Positions 35,609-44,425 of a stretch of DNA of 64,000 nt are shown in pieces. Numbering within the stretch: the first letter of the stretch is position 1; each line of letters starts with the position of its first letter. The stretch spans positions 620,001-684,000 of the forward strand of contig CAVVVW010000008.1 in the NCBI GenBank assembly GCA_963751775.1. Direction: 5' to 3'. The notes beneath the pieces were generated by a model. The model did no database searches and was not told the origin of the DNA. It saw nothing but the letters and a program-made list of their open reading frames with translations. The stretch is from CADEEN01 sp963751775. Lineage in GTDB: Bacteria; Pseudomonadota; Gammaproteobacteria; Burkholderiales; Burkholderiaceae_C. Position numbers and translations under genes: made by a program.

Positions 35609-38434
35609 ATGACCACTTCTTTGCTATTCGCGAACTACATGCAGTTGCCGACCGTCCTGCCAAAGGCGGTCTGGCGCGCACTTCGGCAGGTATGCGTGGC
35701 CGCGGCGCTGGCCGTCGCGGCTTTGCTGGTGCTCGAGCCGGCGATCGGTCTGCCACTGTTCTGGGGCCTGATCATCCCGGCGCTGCCGCTCGTCTTCATG
35801 TTCATGCCGGGGCTGTGGCGCAACCTGTGCCCACTGGCGACGAGCAACCAGACGCCGCGCAAGCACAAGTTCTTGCGTGCGGCGACCGACAGAACGCTGC
35901 CACCGGGCATCGCCTACCCGATCGGCGTGCTGCTGCTGATCGCGGGTGTGGTCGGCCGCCGGCTGCTGTTCAACGTCAGCGGCATCGCCACGGCGGCCTT
36001 GATCGTCGGCGCGATGGTCGCGGCATTTGCCGGCGGGCTGCTGTTCAAGGGCAAGAGCGGCTGGTGCAGCAGCATCTGCCCCTTGTTGCCGGTGCAGCGG
36101 CTGTATGGGCAGACACCGTTCGTGAAGATCGCCAACACGCAATGCGAGCCCTGCGTTGGCTGCGCAAAGAACTGCTACGACTTCAACCCCGGCGCGGCAT
36201 ACCTCGCCGACCAGTACGACGACAACCCGGCCTATCGCAACCTGCGCCGCTTCTTCGCCGCGGTGTTTCCGGGGCTCGTGCTGGGCTACTACCTGGTGCC
36301 ACCCGTCGCCGAGATCGGTCCGCTGTCCATCGTCACGCAAATGCTGGCCTACATGGCCGGCAGTCTGATGCTGTTCACGCTGGCGGACCTGGTGGTCGGC
36401 AAGACCCGCAATCTGACACCGGTCGCGTTCGGCGCGGTGGCGTTCTCGCTCTTCTACTGGTTCTCGGCGCCGATCATCATGCAGACATTGAGCCTGCTGA
36501 CCGGCGAGACCTTCAACATCGAGATCATCGGTGCCTTTCGCGCGACGGTGATCGTCGGCGGCCTGGTCTGGATCGCGCGCTCGCTGCATGTCGAACGCCT
36601 GTTTCTGCGCGAGCAGGTTCGCAAGAGCGCCAAGGGTGTCATCCGCCTGACGCCGATCGTGGTCGAAACCGTGCGCCTGAACCGCGATGCATTGTCCTTG
36701 TCCAGGAACCGCGAGGAGGCGGTCAGTGCGACCGTCGCCGACGGCATTCGCGACTCACAGCCGGCAAGCACCGACGGGCCCGTCATAGCGAGGCTGGCCG
36801 GGCCGGCGCCTGCACCGGCGGCGAGCGCCGTGCCGGCGTCGAACGCGGCCGCGCTGTGCATCGCCCCGCTGGGGACGACGACCCCGATCCGCAATGGCCA
36901 GACACTGCTCGACGTGCTCGAATCCTGTGGCGCGACGATCAACGCCGGCTGTCGCGCCGGCGCCTGTGGCGCCGACCCGATCGCGGTCACCGCCGGCGCC
37001 GACCGGCTCGCGCCGATCGGCGACGACGAACGCGCGACCTTGCTGCGTGTCGGCTGCGCCGACAACACGCGCCTGGCCTGCATGGCGCGCGTGCGCGATG
37101 CGGGGCCGATCACCGTGGAGCTCAAGCCCCATCCCAGGGGCGCCGCAGCCGCGCCCGCCGGTGCGCCGGTCGCGGCCCCGGCAGCGAAGGTGATCGATTT
37201 CGACCGTGACATCCGCAGCGTCGTCGTCATCGGCAACGGCGTGGCCGGTTTGACCGCAGCCGACCACGTGCGTCGCAACCACCCCGACTGCGAGATCCAC
37301 CTCATCGGCCGCGAGAACCACAACGCCTACAACCGCATGGCGATCGCCAAGCTGATCAGTTCACCGACCGGTGTCGGCGGCCTGCAGTTGTTGCCAGAAC
37401 AGTGGTATGCCGAGCATCGCATCACGGCCTGGATCAACACGCACGTGACCAAGCTCGACCCGACGCGCCGCGAGGTGATCCTGGCGACGCGCAAGGTGCT
37501 GAGCTATGACCGACTGATCCTGGCCCCCGGCAGCGCTGCGCGCATACCACCGCTCGCCAGCTACAAGGGCGAAGGTACGTTCGTGCTGCGCGACGCCGAT
37601 GATGCGATGGCGATTCGCGATCATCTTCAGCGCCGCGGCGGCACCGAGGCCATCGTGCTCGGTGCCGGCCTGCTGGGGCTGGAGGCGGCCCAGGCCTTGA
37701 CGCAGCTCGGCGTGAAGGTCAAGGTCCTGGCAAAGACCACGCAGATCCTGGACCGACAGATCGACGCGGCCGCCAGCGAACTGCTTTGCACACACCTGGC
37801 GACCAAGGGCATCGACGTCGTCAAGCAGGCGAGCGTGCGCGGGCTCGACAGGGACGAGCACGGCAACCTCGTCGCGGTGACGCTCGAGGGCGGCCGGCAA
37901 CTGCCGGCGGACGCCCTCGTCGTCTGCACCGGAGCACAAGCGAACGTCGATCTGGCGCGCGCGGCCCGACTCGGGGTCGGCCGTGGCATCACGGTCGACG
38001 CGCGAATGCGCACCAGCGACCCTTGGATCTATGCCGCAGGCGATGCCGCCGAATTCGAGGGTGAATCCTTCGGGCTGTGGTCGGTCGCGGCCGAACAGGG
38101 CGAAATCGCAGCGCTGAATGCACTTGGCGGCAAGCGCATCTATGGCGGCCATGTGCCGGTGACGGCGTTGAAGGTGTCGGGCATCGACGTGCGTTCGGCC
38201 GGCGCGGTACATGCCAGCAAGGCCGGTGATTTCGAACTGACGCAGCACGACGACAAGCTGGGCGTCTACCGAAAACTGGTCGTCGCCGACGGCAAGCTGG
38301 TCGGCGCCGTACTGGTCAGCTCGCCGCACGAGGCGGACGAGATCGTCCAGGCGGTGAGAAAGCACGCCGCGGTCTCGACACTGGGTGCATTGCTGCAGCG
38401 TGGGGCCTGGCAGCGACGGGCGCAGGCGGCGTAG
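35609..38434 (+). CDS. Membrane 4Fe-4S / ferredoxin / FAD-NAD oxidoreductase fusion
   Basis: Intact, 941 residues from MTTSLLFANYMQLPTVLP. Residues 1-330 are a polytopic NapH/NosR-like membrane module with GLWRNLCPLATSNQTPRKHK, SGWCSSICPLLPVQRLYG (C153, C157) and CEPCVGCAKNC (C179, C182, C185, C189). Residues 415-510 are a 2Fe-2S ferredoxin-like domain: GCRAGACGADPIAV with C448 and C453, Asp in place of the usual third Cys, later C483 and C491. Residues 535-930 are a NirB/rubredoxin-reductase-like flavoprotein (VVVIGNGVAGLTAADHV; AIVLGAGLLGLEAAQAL; WIYAAGDAAEF). Probably moves electrons between NAD(P)H and the membrane; acceptor unknown. Confidence 0.8.
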   Translation: MTTSLLFANYMQLPTVLPKAVWRALRQVCVAAALAVAALLVLEPAIGLPLFWGLIIPALPLVFMFMPGLWRNLCPLATSNQTPRKHKFLRAATDRTLPPGIAYPIGVLLLIAGVVGRRLLFNVSGIATAALIVGAMVAAFAGGLLFKGKSGWCSSICPLLPVQRLYGQTPFVKIANTQCEPCVGCAKNCYDFNPGAAYLADQYDDNPAYRNLRRFFAAVFPGLVLGYYLVPPVAEIGPLSIVTQMLAYMAGSLMLFTLADLVVGKTRNLTPVAFGAVAFSLFYWFSAPIIMQTLSLLTGETFNIEIIGAFRATVIVGGLVWIARSLHVERLFLREQVRKSAKGVIRLTPIVVETVRLNRDALSLSRNREEAVSATVADGIRDSQPASTDGPVIARLAGPAPAPAASAVPASNAAALCIAPLGTTTPIRNGQTLLDVLESCGATINAGCRAGACGADPIAVTAGADRLAPIGDDERATLLRVGCADNTRLACMARVRDAGPITVELKPHPRGAAAAPAGAPVAAPAAKVIDFDRDIRSVVVIGNGVAGLTAADHVRRNHPDCEIHLIGRENHNAYNRMAIAKLISSPTGVGGLQLLPEQWYAEHRITAWINTHVTKLDPTRREVILATRKVLSYDRLILAPGSAARIPPLASYKGEGTFVLRDADDAMAIRDHLQRRGGTEAIVLGAGLLGLEAAQALTQLGVKVKVLAKTTQILDRQIDAAASELLCTHLATKGIDVVKQASVRGLDRDEHGNLVAVTLEGGRQLPADALVVCTGAQANVDLARAARLGVGRGITVDARMRTSDPWIYAAGDAAEFEGESFGLWSVAAEQGEIAALNALGGKRIYGGHVPVTALKVSGIDVRSAGAVHASKAGDFELTQHDDKLGVYRKLVVADGKLVGAVLVSSPHEADEIVQAVRKHAAVSTLGALLQRGAWQRRAQAA

Positions 38435-38482
38435 CGCAAACTTGCTCAACCAGGGCAGAGAGCGGTGCGGCCTGATACCAGC

Positions 38483-38698
38483 TCAGGCGAAGAACAGTCG
38501 CCACAGGGCCACGACGACGTGACCCCAGATGCCGATGTTGAAGCCGAGCAGCGCGAACAACTTGGCCCAACTGAACAGCGCACGCGCACGGCGCAGGCAG
38601 CCGTCTTCGCCGGTCACGCCGTAAAGCAGGATGAAGAAGACCGACGGCAGGAAGGTGCCGACGACCAGCGCAGACATCACCCAGTAGAAGGCGACCAT
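38483..38698 (-). CDS. Small membrane protein, 71 residues
   Basis: Two hydrophobic segments, MVAFYWVMSALVVGTFLPSV and FALLGFNIGIWGHVVVALWR, separated by GEDGCLRRARALFSWAK. No known family recognised. It starts 4 bp after the end of another tiny membrane protein, and both follow lpxC on the minus strand, so they may be the tail of the dcw transcript. Confidence 0.55.
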   Translation of the reverse strand: MVAFYWVMSALVVGTFLPSVFFILLYGVTGEDGCLRRARALFSWAKLFALLGFNIGIWGHVVVALWRLFFA

Positions 38699-38702
38699 CG
38701 CA

Positions 38703-38888
38703 TCAGAGCAGTGGCGTCAGGCGTTCGAGCAGGATCACGGCGATGAAGCCCGCTGCGGCAAGCAGCGCCCACTTGACGATCAGCAAGCCGCGTTGGCGCC
38801 AGACCGGCTGGCCGGTGAAGGCGTAGACCGCAAAGCAGAGCAGGCTGGAAATCAGCAGCAGGCCGAAGACGAGACGAAAGACCAGCAT
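38703..38888 (-). CDS. Small membrane protein, 61 residues
   Basis: Two predicted membrane helices: MLVFRLVFGLLLISSLLCFA VYAF and RGLLIVKWALLAAAGFIAVI, with a short loop TGQPVWRQ. No named family. It starts 15 bp after the lpxC stop, so it is probably co-transcribed with lpxC. Confidence 0.6.
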   Translation of the reverse strand: MLVFRLVFGLLLISSLLCFAVYAFTGQPVWRQRGLLIVKWALLAAAGFIAVILLERLTPLL

Positions 38889-38903
38889 CGGCCGTTCTCA
38901 GGT

Positions 38904-39840
38904 TCACCAGGCGGGCGCCAGCTCGGCGAAGCCGGCCGGCGCCTGCCTGGCATCGTCGAAGGTCACGAGCTGGTAGGCGCTGGCGTCGGCCAGCAGCGCG
39001 CGCAGCAACTTGTTGTTCAGTGCGTGGCCGCTCTTGAAGGCCGTGTAGTGGGCCAGCATCGGATGGCCGGCGATGTGCAGGTCGCCAATGGCGTCGAGGA
39101 TCTTGTGTTTCACGAACTCGTCGTCGTAGCGCAGGCCGCCGGCGTTCAGCACCTTGGTGTCGTCGACGACGATCGCATTGTCCATGCTGCCGCCCAGGCC
39201 CAGGCCGCGGGCGCGCATCGCGTCGACGTCCTTGGAGAAACCGAAGGTGCGGGCGCGCGCGATGTCGCGCTTGTAGCGGCCCGAGCCCATGTCGAAGCTG
39301 ACGCGCTGGCCGGTGGCGTTGAGCGCGGGGTGGTTGAACTCGATCTCGAAGGTCAGCACGTAGCCATGGTGCGGCTCCAGCCGGGCCCATTTCAGAGCAG
39401 CGCCCTCGCCTTCGCGCACCTCCACCGGCTTGACGACGCGGATGAAGCGCTTCGGCGCGTCCTGCATTTCGAATGCCTGCGCTCTGCAGCAGGAAGACGA
39501 AGCTCGCCGCGGAGCCGTCGAGCACCGGCACCTCGTCGGCGCTGATGTCGATCGCCAGGTTGTCCAGGCCCAGCCCGGCGCAGGCCGACAGCAGGTGCTC
39601 GATGGTCTGCACCTTGGGTGCGCCCGGGTCGCCGCCGACGCTGATGGTCGAGGCCATGCGCGTGTCGGACACCGCCTGCGGATTGACGGCGATGGTCACC
39701 GGCTGCGGCAGGTCGGTGCGGCGAAACGTGATGCCGCTGTCGGGCGGCGCCGGCTTGAGCGTCAGCTCGACCTTCTGCCCGCTGTGCACGCCGACGCCGA
39801 CGGCGCGGGTCAGGGATTTGAGGGTGCGTTGCTGCAGCAT
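38904..39840 (-). CDS. lpxC: UDP-3-O-acyl-N-acetylglucosamine deacetylase LpxC, one frame break
   Basis: First committed step of lipid A synthesis, zinc enzyme. Residues from MLQQRTLKSLTRAVGVGVHS onward include IEHLLSACAGLGLDNLAIDI (zinc His) and VPVLDGSAASFVFLLQSAGI. After an extra base near 39472 the chain continues MQDAPKRFIRVVKPVEVREG, TFGFSKDVDAMRARGLGLGG, FVKHKILDAIGDLHIAGHPM (His, Asp zinc ligands) and SGHALNNKLLRALL (catalytic His). About 311 residues repaired, as expected. It follows ftsZ after a repeat-containing gap, the standard end of the dcw region. Confidence 0.93.
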
Positions 39841-39945
39841 GGAGGTGTGATTGTCAACCACCGGCCCTGGCCATGCAGGCGGCAGGAAATCGGGGCCTTT
39901 CCAAGCAACCACCGCGGATCCGGCTTAGCCGGTCCGCTGGTGTGC

Positions 39946-40017
39946 CTTGCAGGCCGCGCCGTGCCAGTGGCCCGGCTCTTCGCCAGGCACGAAAGGTCCA
40001 CTGGACCTCTCGTGTCC
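39946..40017 (+). repeat. Dispersed extragenic palindromic repeat, copy B
   Basis: Located between ftsZ and lpxC. It begins CTTGCAGGCCGCGCCG like copy A (8797-8868, opposite strand) and ends in the palindrome CACGAAAGGTCCA-C-TGGACCTCTCGTG (39988-40014, one mismatch). A one-base gap and about eleven substitutions separate the copies. Confidence 0.75.
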
Positions 40018-40025
40018 GGGCTCAG

Positions 40026-40054
40026 CCCCCTTGAGGGGGAGCGGCGTAGCCGCT
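40026..40054 (-). terminator. Double hairpin just after ftsZ
   Basis: Two adjacent perfect hairpins: CCCCCTTGAGGGGG (40026-40039) and AGCGGC-GTA-GCCGCT (40040-40054), 16 bp past the ftsZ stop on the minus strand. No U-run follows, so this may be attenuating structure or a REP-like repeat more than a true terminator. Confidence 0.45.
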
Positions 40055-40069
40055 TCGGGGGTGGTCCCA

Positions 40070-41296
40070 TCAGTCGGCTTGCTTGCGCAAGAACGCCGGG
40101 ATCTCGATCTCGTCCATGCCGTTGCTGGCCAGCGCATCGACCTTGGCTGCGGCCTGGGTGCGGCCGTTGCGCCAGACGCTGGGCGTGCTCAGGTGGTTGT
40201 AGTCCTGCGGCTGCGGCGGCATGGTGCCGCCCGGCGTGGTGCCGCCGGGCACGGCCATGCTGCTCATGATCGGCAGGTTGTCGGTGCCGGTGCGCAGCGT
40301 GCTGTGGACCATGCTCATCGGCGGGCTCTGCTGGATGCGCTTGGCCGGCGACAGGCCGGTGGCGATGACCGTCACGCGCAACTGGTCGCCCAGGCCTTCG
40401 TCGTAGGCGGTGCCGTAGATCACGTGCGCGTCGTCGGCGGCGTAGCGGCGGATGGTGTTCATCGCATTGCGGCTCTCGGACAGCTTGAAGCTGCCCTTGC
40501 TGGCCGCGATCAGCACCAGCACGCCGCGCGCGCCCGACAGGTCGATGCCTTCGAGCAGCGGGCAGGCCACGGCCATGTCGGCGGCCTTGGTGGCGCGGTC
40601 GGGGCCGCTGGCGCTGGCGGTGCCCATCATCGCCTTGCCGGGCTCGCTCATCACCGTCTTCACGTCCTCGAAGTCGACGTTGACCAGGCCCGGGATGTGG
40701 ATGATGTCGCTGATGCCGCCGACGGCGTTGCGCAGCACGTCGTTGGCATGGCCGAAGGCTTCTTCCTGCGTCACGTCGTCGCCCAGCACCTCGAGCAGCT
40801 TCTCGTTCAGGACCACGATCAGCGAGTCGACGTTGGCCTCGAGTTCGGCCAGGCCGATATCGGCCGCCTTCATGCGCCGGTTGCCTTCGAATTCGAAGGG
40901 TTTGGTCACCACGCCGACGGTCAGGATGCCCATCTCCTTGGCCACGCGGGCGATCACCGGCGCGGCGCCGGTGCCGGTGCCGCCGCCCAGGCCGGCGGTG
41001 ATGAACAGCATGTGCGCGCCATCGAGCGACTGCCGGATGCGGTCGTGCGCCTCCTCGGCCGCGGCCTTGCCGGCCTCGGGCTTGGCGCCCGCGCCCAGGC
41101 CGGTGCTGCCAAGCTGCAGGATCTGGTCGGCATTGCTGCGGTTGAGCGCCTGTGCGTCGGTGTTGGCGCAGATGAACTCCACCCCCTGCACGTTGTTGGC
41201 GATCATGTATTCGATGGCATTGCCGCCACCGCCGCCGACGCCGATGACCTTGATCCGGGTACCGAGGTCAAACTCTTCGATCATTTCAATCGCCAT
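40070..41296 (-). CDS. ftsZ: Cell division GTPase FtsZ
   Basis: Intact, 408 residues. Tubulin-like: IKVIGVGGGGGNAIEYMI, the GTP signature FITAGLGGGTGTGAAPVIAR, and NVDFEDVKTVMSEPGKAMMG (T7-type loop region). The C-terminal peptide EIPAFLRKQAD is the conserved site that binds FtsA and ZipA. The ATG at 41296 is chosen because GGAGAG stands seven bases before it; an ATG two codons earlier would overlap that ribosome site. It forms the Z ring; SlmA encoded at 10.5-11.2 kb is its nucleoid-linked inhibitor. Confidence 0.97.
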   Translation of the reverse strand: MAIEMIEEFDLGTRIKVIGVGGGGGNAIEYMIANNVQGVEFICANTDAQALNRSNADQILQLGSTGLGAGAKPEAGKAAAEEAHDRIRQSLDGAHMLFITAGLGGGTGTGAAPVIARVAKEMGILTVGVVTKPFEFEGNRRMKAADIGLAELEANVDSLIVVLNEKLLEVLGDDVTQEEAFGHANDVLRNAVGGISDIIHIPGLVNVDFEDVKTVMSEPGKAMMGTASASGPDRATKAADMAVACPLLEGIDLSGARGVLVLIAASKGSFKLSESRNAMNTIRRYAADDAHVIYGTAYDEGLGDQLRVTVIATGLSPAKRIQQSPPMSMVHSTLRTGTDNLPIMSSMAVPGGTTPGGTMPPQPQDYNHLSTPSVWRNGRTQAAAKVDALASNGMDEIEIPAFLRKQAD

Positions 41297-41376
41297 GGTC
41301 ATCTCTCCTTCGAGTGAGTGCAGTTGCCGTACAAAAAGTGACTACCGAAATACCGGGCCTCGGCGGGCCCTTCGTG

Positions 41377-42609
41377 CTAAAAGTTGCCAACGAACCAATC
41401 CTTGGCGCGCGCCAGCGCGCTGCCCATCGAGCCGGCCTTGGCCGCCACCTTGTGGCCGCGGATGCGCGCCAGCCGCGCCTCCTCGAGCAGGCCCATCACG
41501 GTGGCCGAGCGCGGGTTGGCCAGCATGTCGAACAAGGCGCCGGCGTAGAGCGGGTTGCCGCGCCGCACCGGCTTCAAGAAGATGTCTTCACCGAGTTCGA
41601 CCAGGCCCGGCATCGCCGCCGAGCCGCCGCAGACCACGATGCCCGAGGACAGCAGTTCCTCGTAGCCCGAGTCACGAATCACCTGGTGCACCAGCGAGAA
41701 GATCTCTTCGACCCGCGGCTCGATCACGCCGGCCAGCGCCTGGCGGCTCAACATGCGCGGCGCGCGGTCGCCCAGCCCGGGCACTTCGAGGTTCTCGCTC
41801 GGGTCGGCCAGCAACTGCTTGGCCACACCGTGCTCGACCTTGATCTCCTCGGCGTCCTTGGTCGGCGTGCGCAGCGCCATGGCGATGTCGCTGGTGATCA
41901 GGTCGCCGGCGATCGGTATCACCGCGGTGTGGCGTACCGAGCCGCCGGTGAAGATCTGCACGTCGGTGGTGCCGGCGCCGATGTCGATCATCGCCACCCC
42001 GAGTTCCATCTCGTCGGCGCTCAGCACGGCGCGGCTCGACGCGCTCGGGTTCAACACCAGTTGCTCGACCTCCAGCCCGCAGCGGCGCACGCACTTGACG
42101 ATGTTCTCGGCCGCACTTTGCGCGCCGGTGACGATGTGGACCTTGACTTCGAGCCGCCCGCCGCTCATGCCGACCGGCTCCTTGACCTCGTGGCCGTCGA
42201 TCACGAACTCCTGCGGCTCGACCAGCAGCAGTCGCTGGTCGTTGGGGATATTGATCGCCTTGGCGGTCTCGACCACCCGGGTGACGTCGATGGTGCTGAC
42301 TTCCTTGTCGCGCACGATGACCATGCCGGTGCTGTTCTGGCCGCGGATGTGGCTGCCGGTGATGCCGGTGTAGACGCGGGTGATCTTGCAGTCGGCCATC
42401 AGCTCGGCCTCCTTCAGCGCCTGCTGGATCGACTGCACCGTGGCGTCGATGTTGACGACGACGCCGCGCTTGAGGCCATTCGAGTGCGCACTGCCCAGGC
42501 CCGCCACGCGCAGCGTGCCGTCGGCCATGACCTCGGCCACGACGGCCATCACCTTGGCGGTGCCGATGTCGAGTCCGACGATCAGGTCCTTGTATTCTTT
42601 GGCTGCCAT
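41377..42609 (-). CDS. ftsA: Cell division protein FtsA
   Basis: Intact, 410 residues. Actin-like ATPase that ties FtsZ to the membrane. Seen: DLIVGLDIGTAKVMAVVAEV (phosphate 1), SHIRGQNSTGMVIVRDKEVS (1C/SHS2 domain), VAMIDIGAGTTDVQIFTGGS (phosphate 2) and SSGIVVCGGSAAMPGLVELG (adenosine motif). It ends SALARAKDWFVGNF, an amphipathic membrane-targeting helix. 22 bp after ftsQ. Confidence 0.96.
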   Translation of the reverse strand: MAAKEYKDLIVGLDIGTAKVMAVVAEVMADGTLRVAGLGSAHSNGLKRGVVVNIDATVQSIQQALKEAELMADCKITRVYTGITGSHIRGQNSTGMVIVRDKEVSTIDVTRVVETAKAINIPNDQRLLLVEPQEFVIDGHEVKEPVGMSGGRLEVKVHIVTGAQSAAENIVKCVRRCGLEVEQLVLNPSASSRAVLSADEMELGVAMIDIGAGTTDVQIFTGGSVRHTAVIPIAGDLITSDIAMALRTPTKDAEEIKVEHGVAKQLLADPSENLEVPGLGDRAPRMLSRQALAGVIEPRVEEIFSLVHQVIRDSGYEELLSSGIVVCGGSAAMPGLVELGEDIFLKPVRRGNPLYAGALFDMLANPRSATVMGLLEEARLARIRGHKVAAKAGSMGSALARAKDWFVGNF

Positions 42610-42631
42610 CTGGTGATTCCTTGTCTTCGCG

Positions 42632-43455
42632 TCAGCGCCGCACGGCCACGCCGGCCGCTGTCGAAACCCCGCGCAGGCGCAGGGCATAGCCATCGGGGTG
42701 TCGCAGGTCGGCCGCCAGCACTGCGCGCGGGCCGCCGGCGGTGTTGAATCCCTGCGTGGCTTGCGCCAGCGTGCGTGCGAAGCGCTCGGTGCGAGCCACC
42801 ACCACGTCTTCGCTGCCACGGCCGAACTCGAGCGTGGCGCCGCTGTCGAGTTCGGCCTGCCAGGAGCCGCGGCTGGAAAGCTTGAGGGTATCCGATGCGC
42901 GCCGCGATCGGCGCCAGTGCGGCCGTCAAGCGGCGCTGCATCGCCAGCATCGCCCGCGAGCTGCCCTCGGGGCCGGCCAACGTGATCAGGCCCTCGTCCT
43001 CGACATCGCCGAGGTTGGCTTCGAAGATCTCGCCGTGGTCGTTGACCAGGCGCTCGTTGCCGGACTCGTCCTCCCACAGCGCCGCGGCGCGGTGCTCCTC
43101 GAGCGTGACCGCGAGCGTGTTCGGCCAGACGCGGCGCACCACCGCCCGGCGCACCCACGGCACCGACTCGAACGCGGCGCGGCCGCGGTTCAGGTCGAAG
43201 CTGAAGAAGTTGCCCGCCAGCCGTGGCAGCGCGTTGGCGCGCACGGTGGCCAGGCTGCTGCGTGTGAGTTCGCCGTCGAGCGTGATGCTGCGCAGCGTGA
43301 ACACGCGGTGCGCGCAGCAGCCAGGCCACGCCGGCCGCCGCCAGCACCAGCGCCGCCAGCACGACCACCGCCAGCGCGACCGCATTCATCAGCCGGACGT
43401 CGAGCGGCATCGCCGTCGGCGCGCGGTTGCGGGTGTTGCGGGTGCGGGTGGCCAT
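42632..43455 (-). CDS. ftsQ: Cell division protein FtsQ, two frame breaks
   Basis: About 274 residues after repair. Start MATRTRNTRNRAPTAMPLDV, one membrane helix (AVALAVVVLAALVLAAAGVA), then in the next frame the POTRA domain (FTLRSITLDGELTRSSLATV, FFSFDLNRGRAAFESVPWVR, NTLAVTLEEHRAAALWE). After a second shift come LKLSSRGSWQAELDSGATLE and RFARTLAQATQGF, ending LRLRGVSTAAGVAVRR. Extra bases lie near 43313 and 42900. Bridges FtsA/Z and the septal synthase complex (FtsBL, FtsWI). Confidence 0.9.
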
Positions 43456-43460
43456 GGAGT

Positions 43461-44418
43461 TCAGGCGGCGCTGGGCTTGTCGCTGTCGAGCCGCGCCATC
43501 GCCAACAGCTGCAGGCACAGTTGCGGGTAGCCGATGCCCGCGGCGGCGGCCGACTTGGGCACCAGCGAATGCCCGGTCATGCCCGGCGAAGTGTTCATCT
43601 CGAGCAGGTACGGCCGCCGATCGGCGGCGCGGACCATCAGATCGGCGCGGCCCCAGCCGCGGCAGCCGAGCGCGCGGTAGGCCGCCAGCACGATGCGTCC
43701 GATCTCGGCCTCCTCGGCTGGCCGGCAGGCCGCTCGGCACCAGGTAGGTGACCGCGTCGGTGAAGTACTTGTTCTGGTAGTCGTAGGCGCCGGCGGGGGC
43801 GACGATGCGAATCACCGGCAGCGCGCGCGCATGCGCGCCCTCGCCGATCACCGCGCAGGTGACTTCCTCGCCGTCGATGAACTCCTCGCACAGCACATCG
43901 GCGTCGTAACGCGCGGCCAGTTCGACCGCGGCCTGCATCTGCGAGTAGCCCGCGACCTTGGTCACGCCGATCGACGAGCCTTCGTGCGGCGGCTTGACGA
44001 TCAGCGGCAGCCCCAGCGTATCGGGCACGGCGCGTGTGTGTGCCGCCGTGTGCGCACCCGCGCCGAGCACCACGTGGCGCGGCGTCGGCAGGCCCTCGGC
44101 CAGCCACAGGCGTTTGGTCATGACCTTGTCGATCGCGATCGCGCTGGCCATCACGCCCGAGCCGGTGTACGGGATGCCGAGCAGTTCGAGTGCACCCTGC
44201 ACCGTGCCGTCTTCGCCGTGGCGGCCGTGCAGCGCGATGAAGCAGCGCGTGGCGCCGTCGCGCTTGAGCTCGACCAGGTCGCGCTCGGCGGGATCGAAGG
44301 CGTAGGCGTCGATGCCCTGCCCTTGCAGTGCGGCCAGCACGCCATTGCCGCTCAGCAGCGAGATCTCGCGCTCGGCGCTGCTGCCGCCCATCAAGACGGC
44401 GACCTTGCCGAAGTTCAT
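43461..44418 (-). CDS. ddlB: D-alanine-D-alanine ligase DdlB, one frame break
   Basis: ATP-grasp enzyme, about 318 residues repaired. FGKVAVLMGGSSAEREISLL, FIALHGRHGEDGTVQGALEL, IPYTGSGVMASAIAIDKVMT, GLPLIVKPPHEGSSIGVTKV and EEFIDGEEVTCAVIGEG are present. After an extra base near 43723 it continues AEEAEIGRIVLAAYRALGCR and PYLLEMNTSPGMTGHSLVP (metal-site E-x-N). GGAGGTGA stands before the ATG. Upstream, murC shows no stop in this frame as assembled (see murC). Confidence 0.93.
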
Positions 44419-44425
44419 GGTGTCT

